NCBI GenBank assembly: GCA_022824005.1 | Contig: JAJEBG010000058.1 | Span: 1-32,170 of the forward strand | Direction of reading: 5' to 3' | Length of the DNA stretch: 32,170 nt | DNA from: Paracoccaceae bacterium | GTDB taxonomy: Bacteria > Pseudomonadota > Alphaproteobacteria > Rhodobacterales > Rhodobacteraceae | Part shown: positions 1 through 7,109 of the stretch, piece after piece | Layout: each line of letters opens with the position of its first letter | Position numbering within the stretch: position 1 is the stretch's first letter | Notes under the pieces: generated by a model | What the model saw: the letters and a program-made list of their open reading frames with translations, nothing else | Databases searched by the model: none | What the model was told of the DNA's origin: nothing | Made by a program: the position numbers and the translations under genes

Positions 1-501
1 GAAAAGGCCAAGCTGGAGGAGCAGGCCGGGAAGCTGGCCAGGGAGCAGGCCGAGGCGGCGGCCGGCAGGGCCGCCCTGGCGAAGCGGCTGAAGGGCATGG
101 TGCCGGCGGAGGAGGCGCAGGCGGCGAAGCAGCTGGCAGCGGACCGCCGGCTGGTCCTGGCCATCGCGTCCGGGAGCCCGCCGGAGGCGGCGGCGGCGCT
201 GGACGAGGGCGCGGATCCGAACGCCAGGTCGTTTCGCGGCCGGACGCCGCTGCACTGGGCCGCGGCCCGGGGCGACGTCCGGGAGATCGGGAGGCTGCTC
301 GATGCCGGTGCCGATCCGGCGCTGCGATGCGACCGGGGCCTGACGCCCCGGGCCCTGGCCCTGGAGAGAGCGGCCGACGAGGCGCATCCGCTCGGCTTCA
401 GGCGGCGGCTGGAGCAGGCCGCCGGGATCCTGCGGGAAGCGGAGCCGCAGCCGGAGCCCGATTCCTCGCCGGATCCGTCGCCGTCGATGTCGCCGTTCTG
501 A
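1..501 (+). CDS. Ankyrin-repeat protein, C-terminal part (5' end outside window)
   Basis: The frame is open from base 1, so the start lies upstream of the window. The first 30 or so codons are rich in Glu, Lys, Ala and Gln in a heptad-like pattern, suggesting the end of a coiled coil. Two ankyrin repeats follow: one carries the signature GRTPLHWAAARGD, and the next begins LLDAGADP and continues with the degenerate RGLTPRALAL. The C-terminus is a Pro/Ser/Asp-rich tail (SSPDPSPSMSPF). Ankyrin repeats mediate protein-protein contacts and are frequent in host-associated bacteria, but no catalytic domain is visible, so the function is unknown. The gene is extremely GC-rich compared with everything after 2.87 kb. 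An ATG at 97 exists but is internal to the frame. A strong terminator follows the stop. Confidence 0.75.
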   Translation, partial: EKAKLEEQAGKLAREQAEAAAGRAALAKRLKGMVPAEEAQAAKQLAADRRLVLAIASGSPPEAAAALDEGADPNARSFRGRTPLHWAAARGDVREIGRLLDAGADPALRCDRGLTPRALALERAADEAHPLGFRRRLEQAAGILREAEPQPEPDSSPDPSPSMSPF

Positions 502-522
502 CGGGCAGGGCTTCGGCCCGTC
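500..522 (+). other. GC-rich hairpin over the ankyrin gene stop codon
   Basis: GACGGGC at 500-506 pairs with GCCCGTC at 516-522 around a 9-base loop. It sits just ahead of the terminator hairpin at 531-557. It has no T-run, so on its own it is at most an accessory structure. Confidence 0.4.
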
Positions 523-530
523 CCCATCGC

Positions 531-557
531 AAAATCCGGTTCAAAACCGGATTTTTC
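531..557 (+). terminator. Rho-independent terminator of the ankyrin-repeat gene
   Basis: AAAATCCGGTT (531-541) and AACCGGATTTTT (545-556) form an 11-bp stem with a 3-base loop. The descending arm ends in a T-run. It lies 30 bases after the stop codon. The A-run on the other arm would allow function in both directions. Confidence 0.85.
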
Positions 558-665
558 CTCTCCCCGACACCGGCGAGCGCAGCGTCCGACCGGTGCGGGC
601 AAGGAGGCAGGTTTCGGGAGGCATGAGCCTGGAGGGCAGAGGCGGCCCGGCCGCGCCCGCACCCT

Positions 666-704
666 AGCCTCGATTCCCAACGGCCACAATTGACGTGAAT
701 CCGG
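666..704 (+). repeat. Left terminal inverted repeat of the 2.2 kb IS
   Basis: It begins AGCCTCGATTCCCAACG and continues GCCACAATTG. It matches the reverse complement of 2828-2866 with five mismatches. Confidence 0.8.
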
Positions 705-1057
705 CGGCGGCCGCAGATCGCCGGATTGTTCCGACATCGTTCAGCGGGCGGCGTTTGCCGTGCTCTGCGCCCTGATCCGACCGGATGCCGGTCTTGGCGC
801 CGCCGGATTGAATCATCGCATTTGAGGTTTTTGGCACCAATCGTCACGCTGCCATGACGGGCATCGGCACGGCATCGGCATCCGGACCGGCGCGGCTTCC
901 GGCTCCGGCGCCCGCCTTCGGAAGCCGCTCCAGGCCTGACTTTCTTGCATCCCGGTCCGGAACCCGGCGCAGACGGCGCCGTTCCGCGCAATTCCTGCTT
1001 GCGGCGGCGCCCATGATGTAGTATAGTGGCAATAGCATCCAAACTACATGCATTGCC

Positions 1058-2809
1058 ATGACCGACCTGGCCGAACTCTTCCGCAAGCCGCAGTCCCGGA
1101 CCCACCTCCAGTACGAGGCGCTCCGGGCCCACTTCCTCGACGGCGTCGAGGCCGGGGAGGCGGCGAGGCGCTTCGGATACAGCCTCGGATCCTTCCGCAA
1201 CCTGTGCACGAAGCTGCGCCGGAACCCCGACCTGTCCGCCTTTTTCGCCGAGCGCAGGCCGGGTCCGAAGCCGAACCCCGACGAGCCCCTCAGGCTGCGG
1301 CGGGACCGGCGCATCCTCGAGCTCCGCAGGTCCGCCGGCCTCTCGGTCGGCGAGATCAGCCGGAAGCTCGCACAGGAGGGGATGCCGGCCGGAACCACGA
1401 CCGTGCAGCGCACGCTCCGCAGCAACGGCGTCGGCAAGCTGCCGCGCCGCTCGCCCGGCGAGCGCGAAGCAGCTCTTCGGCCCGTCTCCGCCCCGGTCGC
1501 CGACGCCCGGGCGCTCGACCTTGCGCCGCGGCGCCTGCGCACCGGCTTCGGCGGGCTGTTCCTGTTCGTCCCCGACCTTGTCCGGCTCGACCTCGACCGG
1601 ATCGCCGCCGACAGCGGCATGCCGGGCAGCGGCATGATCCCCGCCGGCCATGCCTTCCGGGCCCTGCTGGCGCTGAAGCTCTGGGGGGTGGGCCGGCCGC
1701 CGCACGTCATGGCCGACATCCTCGATCCCGGCATGGCCCTGTTCGCCGGGCTGAACGCCATGCCCAAGCGGTCGAGCCTGACCGAGTATTCCGGGCGCGT
1801 CGACCCGAAGCTGTGCACCGGCCTCATGGACCGCTGGCACCGGGCTCTGAACGGCCTGGAGGCGGACCTCGGCGGGGACGGCTCCTTCGACCTCGACTTC
1901 CACACCATACCCTGGCACGGGAAGGACCCGGAGGCGCCCGTCGAGAGGCACTACGTCTCCAAGCGGAGCCGCAGGCAGAAGGGAATCCTCGCCTTCCTTG
2001 CCCGCGACGCCGACGCCCGCCTGCTCGTCTACGCCAACGCCCGGGTCCGCAAGGAGGATCAGAATGACGAAATCCTCCGGTTCATTGGGTTCTGGGAGGA
2101 ACGCAATGGCGGGCCGCCCAGGGAACTGGTGTTCGATTCCCGGCTGACGACGCATGCCAACCTTTGGCGGATCAACGAGAGAGGCATCGACTTCCTGACC
2201 CTGCGCCGGCGCTCCCGATCGCTGCTCGATGCGATCGCCGCCGTCCCGGAGAGCGACTGGAAGCAGGTGCGCCTGACCAATGTCGGGCGCATCTACCGCA
2301 CGCCCAAGGTCCTCGACCGGCGCGTCCGGATCTCCGGCTATCCGGACGACATCCGCCAGCTCGCCGTGCGCGGCCTGGGCCATGAGCGGCCGACCCTGCT
2401 GCTCACCAACCAGATGAAGACCTCCGCCAGCCAGCTCGTCGACCGCTACGCCCGGCGGATGGTGATCGAGAACGCCATCGCCGACGCCATCGACTTCTTC
2501 TGCATGGACGCGCTCTCCGCCGCCGTCCCGATGAAGATCGATCTCGACCTCCAGCTCACCCTCATGGCCAGCGGCCTCTACCGGCTGCTGGCCGTCCGCA
2601 TCGGAAACGGCAAGCAGAACGCGAAGTTGCGCACGCTGTTCCGCAACTTCGTCAAGGCGCCAGCGGACATCACAGTCGGAAAGGATGGCATCGATGTCCG
2701 GATCGAGAGGCGGGCGAACAACCCGTTCCTCCGCAACGCTTCATACAACCAAACCGACATCGCCGTGCCGTGGCTCGGGAACCGCCGGCTGCGGATCAAC
2801 TTCCTGTGA
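1058..2809 (+). CDS. DDE transposase (IS4-superfamily-like fold)
   Basis: This 583-residue protein would catalyse cut-and-paste movement of the surrounding IS. Residues 1-140 are a helix-turn-helix region in two parts: an RRFGYSLGSFRNL segment, then a linker and a second HTH containing LSVGEISRKLAQEGMP. A catalytic core follows. The likely first Asp is in DLDFHTIPWHG, the second in VFDSRLTTHANLWRIN, and the Glu in RYARRMVIENAI, spaced like the Y-x2-R-x3-E signature of IS4-type transposases. The ATG at 1058 is chosen because the HTH starts soon after it; I see no good ribosome binding site. Overlapping long frames on both strands are shadows caused by the high GC content. The frame is intact, so the element may be active. 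The IS family is inferred from fold-like motifs only. Confidence 0.8.
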   Translation: MTDLAELFRKPQSRTHLQYEALRAHFLDGVEAGEAARRFGYSLGSFRNLCTKLRRNPDLSAFFAERRPGPKPNPDEPLRLRRDRRILELRRSAGLSVGEISRKLAQEGMPAGTTTVQRTLRSNGVGKLPRRSPGEREAALRPVSAPVADARALDLAPRRLRTGFGGLFLFVPDLVRLDLDRIAADSGMPGSGMIPAGHAFRALLALKLWGVGRPPHVMADILDPGMALFAGLNAMPKRSSLTEYSGRVDPKLCTGLMDRWHRALNGLEADLGGDGSFDLDFHTIPWHGKDPEAPVERHYVSKRSRRQKGILAFLARDADARLLVYANARVRKEDQNDEILRFIGFWEERNGGPPRELVFDSRLTTHANLWRINERGIDFLTLRRRSRSLLDAIAAVPESDWKQVRLTNVGRIYRTPKVLDRRVRISGYPDDIRQLAVRGLGHERPTLLLTNQMKTSASQLVDRYARRMVIENAIADAIDFFCMDALSAAVPMKIDLDLQLTLMASGLYRLLAVRIGNGKQNAKLRTLFRNFVKAPADITVGKDGIDVRIERRANNPFLRNASYNQTDIAVPWLGNRRLRINFL

Positions 2810-2827
2810 GCGAATCCCGCAGGATTC

Positions 2828-2866
2828 CCAGATTCACAGCATTTGTGGTCGTTGGGAATCGAGGCT
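2828..2866 (-). repeat. Right terminal inverted repeat of the 2.2 kb IS
   Basis: On the minus strand this reads AGCCTCGATTCCCAACG followed by ACCACAAATG. It begins 18 bases after the transposase stop codon. Confidence 0.8.
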
Positions 2867-2888
2867 TAGGGCTCCGCCCTCAGCGTCA

Positions 2889-2952
2889 TTCAAGGACAAT
2901 AGACGGTCTCCCGAGCCTCGGTACCCTGCGCCCGCCGTCGATTGTCCTTGAA
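2889..2952. repeat. 64-bp palindromic unit with 18-bp inverted ends
   Basis: TTCAAGGACAATAGACGG at 2889-2906 is repeated in inverted orientation at 2935-2952, with 17 of 18 positions matching, around a 28-bp centre. It lies between the IS right end and the Fic gene. No T-run follows in either direction, so it does not look like a standard terminator. It could be a remnant or tiny non-autonomous element, a recombination site, or an RNA hairpin at the end of the Fic transcript. Confidence 0.6.
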
Positions 2953-2984
2953 CTGCGCACACCCGCTGTTCGCCACGAAGGCAG

Positions 2985-3002
2985 AGGTTGCAGGTGCAAC
3001 CT
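2985..3002. repeat. Perfect 8-bp dyad just downstream of the Fic gene
   Basis: AGGTTGCA-GG-TGCAACCT is a perfect inverted repeat with a 2-bp centre. It lies 10 bases beyond the Fic stop codon. The loop is too short for a good RNA hairpin, so a dimeric DNA-binding protein site or a recombination site is as plausible as transcription termination. Confidence 0.4.
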
Positions 3003-3012
3003 AGCTGTTGAT

Positions 3013-4158
3013 TTATCGGCTTCGCGCTTTTGAGCGCGCACGCGGCTCTTCATCAAGCACAAGATCATAGCGCGTGCTCCGCCCGCCACCTTTCGCTTTA
3101 AAAACGCCCATCTCCAACAAAGCTTGTAAGTCACGTGTTGCTGTCGCTTTAGAGGCTTTGGTGATCGACACATATTTTCGCGCATTCATGCCGCCTTCAA
3201 AGCCGTCAAGGCCCACCTCAAACATGCGGCGAACAACCCGAACTTGCCTCTCATTCATCTGATCCTCAAAACGATCAAACAGTTTCGCCTTTTGAAGCGT
3301 GAATCGTATTTGCTTTTCTGCCTGGGTTTGTGCCTCCACACATACGTTTGAGAAAAATGAGACCCACGCGCTCACATCACGACTTCGTTGAGCGGCTTTC
3401 AGTTCTTCGTAATATATTTTTTTGTTCGCTTCGATTGTCGCGGAAAGGCTCATGATAACTGGCTCACCAAGACCTTGAGACAACGCCTTTTCAGAAATCG
3501 CACGCCCGATCCGTCCGTTTCCGTCTTCGAAGGGGTGAATGCTTTCAAAGTAAAGATGTGCAAGCGCCGAACGCAAAGGCGGTTTGTCTATCGCATAGGC
3601 AGCGCCAGGAGCGGTTGTATTGAACCAGTTGATGAACTTCTTCATTTCATCCGAAACGCGGCGCGATGGCGGCGCTTTGAAATGCACTTTTTCTTTTCCG
3701 ATCGGGCCAGAGATCACTTGCATTGGCTCTTCATGAGTGCGCCATGCGCCCACACTCACGTGCCTGTCCCAACCGAGCAATTTGGTATGCCAGTCAAAAA
3801 GGACATCTTCGCTTAAAGGGGTGTCGTAGCCATCGCGGACCGCCATCATTAACGCCGCTGCACCTTCAGCGCGCGTGTCGCCAACATTTTCAAGCGGTGC
3901 ACTTAGTCCAAGATTATTTCGTACTGACGAGATCACGTCTTGGCGGCTTAAATATTCTCCTTCGATCTCAGAGGTTTTGATAGCTTCAGCCACCATCATC
4001 TGGACAAGTGTTTCAGACTGATCTTTATCATCCAGACCCTCGACGAGACCACCGACGCGACCAGAATATTGTGCAAACGCATAGAGGTTCTTTTCGCATG
4101 AATCGTCCAATTCATACGTGAAATTCGGCCAGTCAATTGTTTCCCAAAAATAAGTCAT
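3013..4158 (-). CDS. Fic-family protein adenylyltransferase with N-terminal inhibitory helix and C-terminal winged helix
   Basis: Fic proteins transfer AMP (less often other groups) from a nucleotide to hydroxyl side chains of target proteins. The catalytic loop is complete, HPFEDGNGRIGR near residue 208, with the catalytic His and the anion-binding GNGR. The N-terminus (YFWETIDWPNFTYE) resembles the DUF4172 domain found in many stand-alone Fic proteins. TSEIEG near residue 62 fits the inhibitory motif [ST]xxxE[GN], so this is probably a self-inhibited class II Fic with the inhibitory helix before the Fic core. The last 90 residues look like a winged-helix DNA-binding domain (ITKASKATATRDLQALLEMGVFKAKGGGRSTRY). 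I start it at the ATG at 4158 because a TATAAT box lies just upstream; an in-frame ATG at 4176 would lie upstream of that box and add six residues. The two upstream dyads suggest autoregulation. Flanking IS remnants mark it as accessory. No partner toxin or antitoxin gene is adjacent. Confidence 0.9.
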   Translation of the reverse strand: MTYFWETIDWPNFTYELDDSCEKNLYAFAQYSGRVGGLVEGLDDKDQSETLVQMMVAEAIKTSEIEGEYLSRQDVISSVRNNLGLSAPLENVGDTRAEGAAALMMAVRDGYDTPLSEDVLFDWHTKLLGWDRHVSVGAWRTHEEPMQVISGPIGKEKVHFKAPPSRRVSDEMKKFINWFNTTAPGAAYAIDKPPLRSALAHLYFESIHPFEDGNGRIGRAISEKALSQGLGEPVIMSLSATIEANKKIYYEELKAAQRSRDVSAWVSFFSNVCVEAQTQAEKQIRFTLQKAKLFDRFEDQMNERQVRVVRRMFEVGLDGFEGGMNARKYVSITKASKATATRDLQALLEMGVFKAKGGGRSTRYDLVLDEEPRARSKARSR

Positions 4159-4186
4159 GAGCCGATTATATCGCATATTCGGATCA
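4158..4186 (-). promoter_or_regulatory. Operator-like dyad 1 and -10 box of the Fic gene
   Basis: The 29-bp site starts TGAGCCGAT and ends TATTCGGATCA. A second copy with the same 29-bp length is at 4202-4230. On the minus strand this dyad contains a perfect TATAAT (4165-4170), placing the transcription start at about the A of the Fic ATG at 4158. The mRNA would then be leaderless. No convincing -35 hexamer is visible at the right distance. A repressor bound here would cover the -10 element and the start codon. Confidence 0.65.
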
Positions 4187-4201
4187 AAAAATAGTAAAAT
4201 G

Positions 4202-4230
4202 TGAGCCGATAAGACGCTCTATTCGGCTCA
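4202..4230 (-). promoter_or_regulatory. Operator-like dyad 2 upstream of the Fic gene
   Basis: TGAGCCGATA and TATTCGGCTCA are near-perfect inverted half-sites separated by 8 bp. The repeat starts 44 bp from the start of dyad 1, about four helical turns, so dimers on both sites would lie on the same DNA face. The Fic protein's own C-terminal winged helix is the obvious candidate ligand, by inference. Confidence 0.6.
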
Positions 4231-4258
4231 TTCACATACATATCCATCATCGGCCCCG

Positions 4259-4801
4259 TTGCTGCCGTGCTGTTTTTCGCTGACTGGCTTGCTTCATTCT
4301 CTCAGCAAACCCTCGGCAAAAAAGCCGAACCGAAAGGCCCGAAAGCGCGGTGGCAAGGCCACAAAGCGGGGCTTGTCCGATGAGCAGGTAGTGGTTCTGG
4401 TCGCGACAGACCGCTCCAGTCCGACCGTGAGTGCCGTCCTGTCTGCGGTCAATGCTGACACTCTGCGGGAGGTGCTCGCACCGGTCATAGACGAGGATGC
4501 ACTCTTGGTAACGGATGGGGGGACCAGCTATCCGCCATGTGCTGCCGATCTACGTGTCAGCCATGAAGCGCTCAACCAATCTTCTGGTCAACGCGTTCGC
4601 GGCGAACTCCATATCCAAAACGTCAACAACCGCCACGCCCGCCTAAAGAGGTTTATTGGAAGCCGCCGGGTGATCGCCACAAAATACCTTTCAAGCTACC
4701 TACGCTGGTTCCATCTCGTAGTCCTACAGAAGAACCCAACTCCGAGGCACGGCCTCGCCAGAGCACTCAATAGAACGAGCATCAATACGATGTGCCAATA
4801 G
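4259..4801 (+). pseudogene. IS1595-family (ISXO2-like) transposase, 5'-truncated
   Basis: The recognisable part begins around KPNRKARKRGGKATKRGLSD and runs through SDEQVVVLVATDRSS, the ALLVTDGGTSYP segment with the second catalytic Asp, and ELHIQNVNNRHARLKRF, to the C-terminal KYLSSYLRWFHLVVLQ. This is the second half of an ISXO2-type DDE transposase and appears to keep its natural C-terminus. The zinc-binding N-terminus and the normal frame through the first catalytic Asp (DET-type motif) are missing. At 4275-4300 the sequence reads Ala-Asp in one frame and the transposase in another, which could reflect a small deletion. The TTG at 4259 is only the start of the open stretch, not a real start. 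It abuts the IS630 fragment with no visible IS end between them. Confidence 0.75.
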
Positions 4802-4802
4802 A

Positions 4803-5263
4803 GCCATAAAGATAAGCCGCCCGGGTCTGGCCCGCATGAAGGGCTGTCGCTGTTCGATCCAGACCCGGCGCACCTGCTTAACATCGGAGCGTTCTTTCTC
4901 CGATGCCAGAAGTGTTTCTTTATAAGTGAAGCCTGCCCGGCGAAGCAGTTTTGACAGGTTCGATGGATCGACGATCACACCATGCCGGGCCTCAAGCCAA
5001 GCGGCCAGATCTGGCATGGTGATATCGGACTGGCGCTTCACCTTCTCAATGATCGCATCCTCAAAGGGACCGAGTTTACCGGACCCTTTTGGTCGACCCT
5101 GGCGAGCCGGTTCTACCGATCCGGTCGCCGCAAAGCGCTTCTGCAATTCTATCACTGTCGAGGGCGCCACCTCAAACTGTGCCGCCACGGCGCGGCGCGA
5201 TTTGCCTGACACCACCGCGCCAACCATGCGCGTGCGAAGATCCTCTGAATATGCTTTTCCCAT
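4803..5263 (-). pseudogene. IS630-family transposase, N-terminal part only
   Basis: The frame starts MGKAYSEDLRTRMVGAV with an excellent ribosome binding site (AGGAGGTG). It carries the tandem helix-turn-helix region typical of IS630/Tc1 orfA proteins, including GKSRRAVAAQFEVAPSTV and DLAAWLEARHGVIVDPSNLS. Identity with the family ends at RPGRLIF near 4806, just where the DDE core would begin with a DET motif. Beyond that the frame reads into the antisense of the IS1595 remnant and stops at 4724. The catalytic domain is therefore absent and the element cannot move by itself. The junction with the IS1595 fragment is sharp, at about 4802-4806. Confidence 0.85.
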
Positions 5264-5323
5264 TGGGCACCTCCTGAAACAGGAGAATCAGCAAAAGATT
5301 CCTACTTTTTACACCGCACTCTA
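5264..5323 (-). repeat. Outer end (terminal repeat) of the IS630 fragment with its TA target
   Basis: Read on the minus strand, the outer tip is TA followed by GAGTGCGGTGTAAAAAGTAGG. This fits the short inverted ends and TA target dinucleotide known for IS630/Tc1 elements. The TA at 5322-5323 also supplies the stop codon of the small gene next to it. The partner end has been lost. Confidence 0.55.
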
Positions 5324-5530
5324 GTCCGTCCATGACTCGCTCCCATATGCTTTAACCGGCTCTTCGCCATGGGAATTTGCTGAATCCGCAGTTTCCTGTG
5401 GTGCAGCACCATCCAGTTGAAATGGAAGCTCTTTAGGATTATCGTATAGAGAACAAGAACTTAACTCTGCGCTCCATTCGGAGAACACCTCGAACAACGG
5501 GTTCGAAGTTTCTCCGCTTAGGTGCACCAT
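5321..5530 (-). pseudogene. Small unknown gene truncated by the IS630 insertion
   Basis: This 69-codon frame (MVHLSGETSNPLFEVFSEW...) begins 58 bases after the ubiB stop, in the same direction. Its TAG stop is made by the TA target dinucleotide of the IS630 end, so the original reading frame was probably longer and was cut by the insertion. The product is acidic, hydrophilic and not recognised. The ribosome binding site is weak (AAGAGA), so it may instead be a chance frame. In many alphaproteobacteria ubiE-ubiB is followed by coaBC; this fragment does not look like coaBC. Confidence 0.35.
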
Positions 5531-5588
5531 TTTTGATTCTGTCTCTTGTTTTTTACCACGCGTGTGGCACTCGGAGCCTGCTCCCCTT

Positions 5589-7106
5589 TTAGATCGCGAT
5601 TAGCAGAGCGACAGCCAAAGCCGATGACAGACCAAGCATAAACCAGATAAGACGTTGTTGTGGCTCGTCTTTCTCCTCGGATTGCTCGATTTTTTTGTTG
5701 AGCTTTTCAATGAGGAGAGGCATTTTTGGCCCAAGACGAAAAAGCATTCCCGCCGTTTGGGTGATATCACGCACAATGACGGCGGGGCCGACATAGGTTT
5801 TGACATAATCCTCAACGACCGGTCGCGCTGTCGTCCAAATATTGAGATGGGGATCAAGTGACCGTGCGACACCTTCAACAACGACCATCGTTCTTTGCAA
5901 CAGGATCAATTCAGTGCGTGTCTCCATGCCAAAACGTTCGGTGACTTCAAAGAGATGGGACAGCAATTTACCCATTGAAATCTGGGTTGAGTCGGCGCCA
6001 AATATCGGTTCGCCAACCGAACGCAGTGCTTGTGCAAATTGATCGACGTTTTGGTCGGCGGGCACATATCCCGCTTCGAAATGGATGCGAGCCACTTTCT
6101 TGTAATCGCGACGAATAAACCCCAAAATAATTTCAGCATAAACTCGTCGGGTATATTCATCAATCCGGCCCATAATTCCGAAATCCATGACCACGATTTT
6201 GCCATCTTCAGCGATTCTGAGATTGCCCTGATGCATATCGGCATGGAAATAGCCATCACGCAGGGCTGTTCTAAGAAACATTTGAAGGAGACGTTGCGCT
6301 AGGAGTTTTGTATTATGACCGGCGGCGAGCAACGCGTCCATATCTGTCAGTTTGATGCCTTGCACCCAATCCATTGTCACCACCCGCCGGTCGGACAAAT
6401 GCCAACGAATTTTTGGGACAAGAATGCCCTCATCTTTTTGAGTCAATTCAGCAAATTCTCCGCAAGCCGAGGCTTCAAGCCGGAGGTCCAATTCATTGAG
6501 TACAACACCTTCAAAATGCTCGATGATATCACGAGGACGCAGTCGCTTGGTGCTTGGTGAAAGCAGACTGACGAGGCGAGCGACAAGATAGAAGGCGTCA
6601 ATATCGCGCTGAAAAGCGCGTTCAATACCAGGGCGTCGAATCTTGACGGCAACTTTGCTGCCACAATCTTTCAGTACCGCTTGATGGACTTGTGCGATGG
6701 ATGCCGCCGCGATGGGTTCGCTGAACTCAGAGAAGAGTTCAATATGAGGCTGACCAAATTCTTCCGCAATGGTTTGTATGACTCTTTCGGTTGAAAATGG
6801 CTTGATCCGTTCCTGAAGAACGCTCAATTCATCAGACAACTTTTTTCCGACAATATCAGGTCGTGTCGAAAGTAATTGACCAAACTTGATGTAAGACGGC
6901 CCTAAAGCCATAATGGCCCGTAAAATGGGCGGTTGGCTCGGCTCCCCTTTTAATCCCAACCATTGGACGGGCCAACCAATCACGCGTGCCGCAATTTTAA
7001 TTTTGAGATTGGCATTGAGGGCGTTGAGAACCTCATTCATCGCCCCGGTACGTTCAAGTGTGGCACCAACGCGAATGAGGCGTATAAGGTTATGTGGGCC
7101 GCGCAA
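5589..7106 (-). CDS. ubiB: UbiB, ABC1/ADCK-type kinase-like ATPase for ubiquinone biosynthesis
   Basis: UbiB is a membrane-associated atypical kinase/ATPase that supports the aerobic steps of ubiquinone synthesis; it is thought to help extract or present lipid intermediates to the Ubi enzymes. The 505-residue length is usual. The family's KxGQ motif is clear (KFGQLLSTRPD, near residue 91), as is the Ala-rich nucleotide loop (AAASIAQVH). The kinase-like core has VAVKIRRPG, HADMHQGNL and the metal-binding DFG (VVMDFGIMGRID). The last 20 residues form a hydrophobic membrane segment (FMLGLSSALAVALLIAI) after a charged stretch. The start codon is TTG at 7106, with a GGAAGG ribosome binding site inside the end of ubiE three bases away, so the two genes are translationally linked. 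Confidence 0.95.
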   Translation of the reverse strand: MRGPHNLIRLIRVGATLERTGAMNEVLNALNANLKIKIAARVIGWPVQWLGLKGEPSQPPILRAIMALGPSYIKFGQLLSTRPDIVGKKLSDELSVLQERIKPFSTERVIQTIAEEFGQPHIELFSEFSEPIAAASIAQVHQAVLKDCGSKVAVKIRRPGIERAFQRDIDAFYLVARLVSLLSPSTKRLRPRDIIEHFEGVVLNELDLRLEASACGEFAELTQKDEGILVPKIRWHLSDRRVVTMDWVQGIKLTDMDALLAAGHNTKLLAQRLLQMFLRTALRDGYFHADMHQGNLRIAEDGKIVVMDFGIMGRIDEYTRRVYAEIILGFIRRDYKKVARIHFEAGYVPADQNVDQFAQALRSVGEPIFGADSTQISMGKLLSHLFEVTERFGMETRTELILLQRTMVVVEGVARSLDPHLNIWTTARPVVEDYVKTYVGPAVIVRDITQTAGMLFRLGPKMPLLIEKLNKKIEQSEEKDEPQQRLIWFMLGLSSALAVALLIAI

Positions 7107-7109
7107 AGA

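Larger units (their letters stand above)
666..2866 (+). mobile_element. Complete GC-rich insertion sequence, about 2.2 kb, unassigned IS family (DDE type)
   Basis: Two imperfect 39-bp inverted repeats bound the element, at 666-704 and 2828-2866. Both begin AGCCTCGATTCCCAACG and agree at 34 of 39 positions. A single transposase gene (1058-2809) fills most of the interior. About 350 bases between the left repeat and the transposase start are non-coding, which is long for an IS; they contain short GGCGGC-type repeats but no ORF I trust. I see no clear direct target duplication: CCCT precedes the left end and TAGGG follows the right end, which are inverted rather than direct. Both flanks also continue the inverted symmetry for a few bases, so the exact tips could be off by up to 5 bp. 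The element marks the boundary between GC-rich DNA on the left and moderate-GC DNA on the right. Confidence 0.8.

Noticed and set aside
844-1908. 354-codon minus-strand frame
   Set aside because: It is antisense to the transposase and a GC-driven shadow with no recognisable domain.
1048-2067. 339-codon plus-strand frame overlapping the transposase
   Set aside because: It is an Arg/Pro/Ala-rich shadow of the transposase in the next frame, without motifs.
398-2383. 661-codon minus-strand open frame
   Set aside because: It lies antisense to the ankyrin gene end and the transposase, crosses an IS end and a terminator, and is low-complexity in the manner of GC-rich shadow frames.
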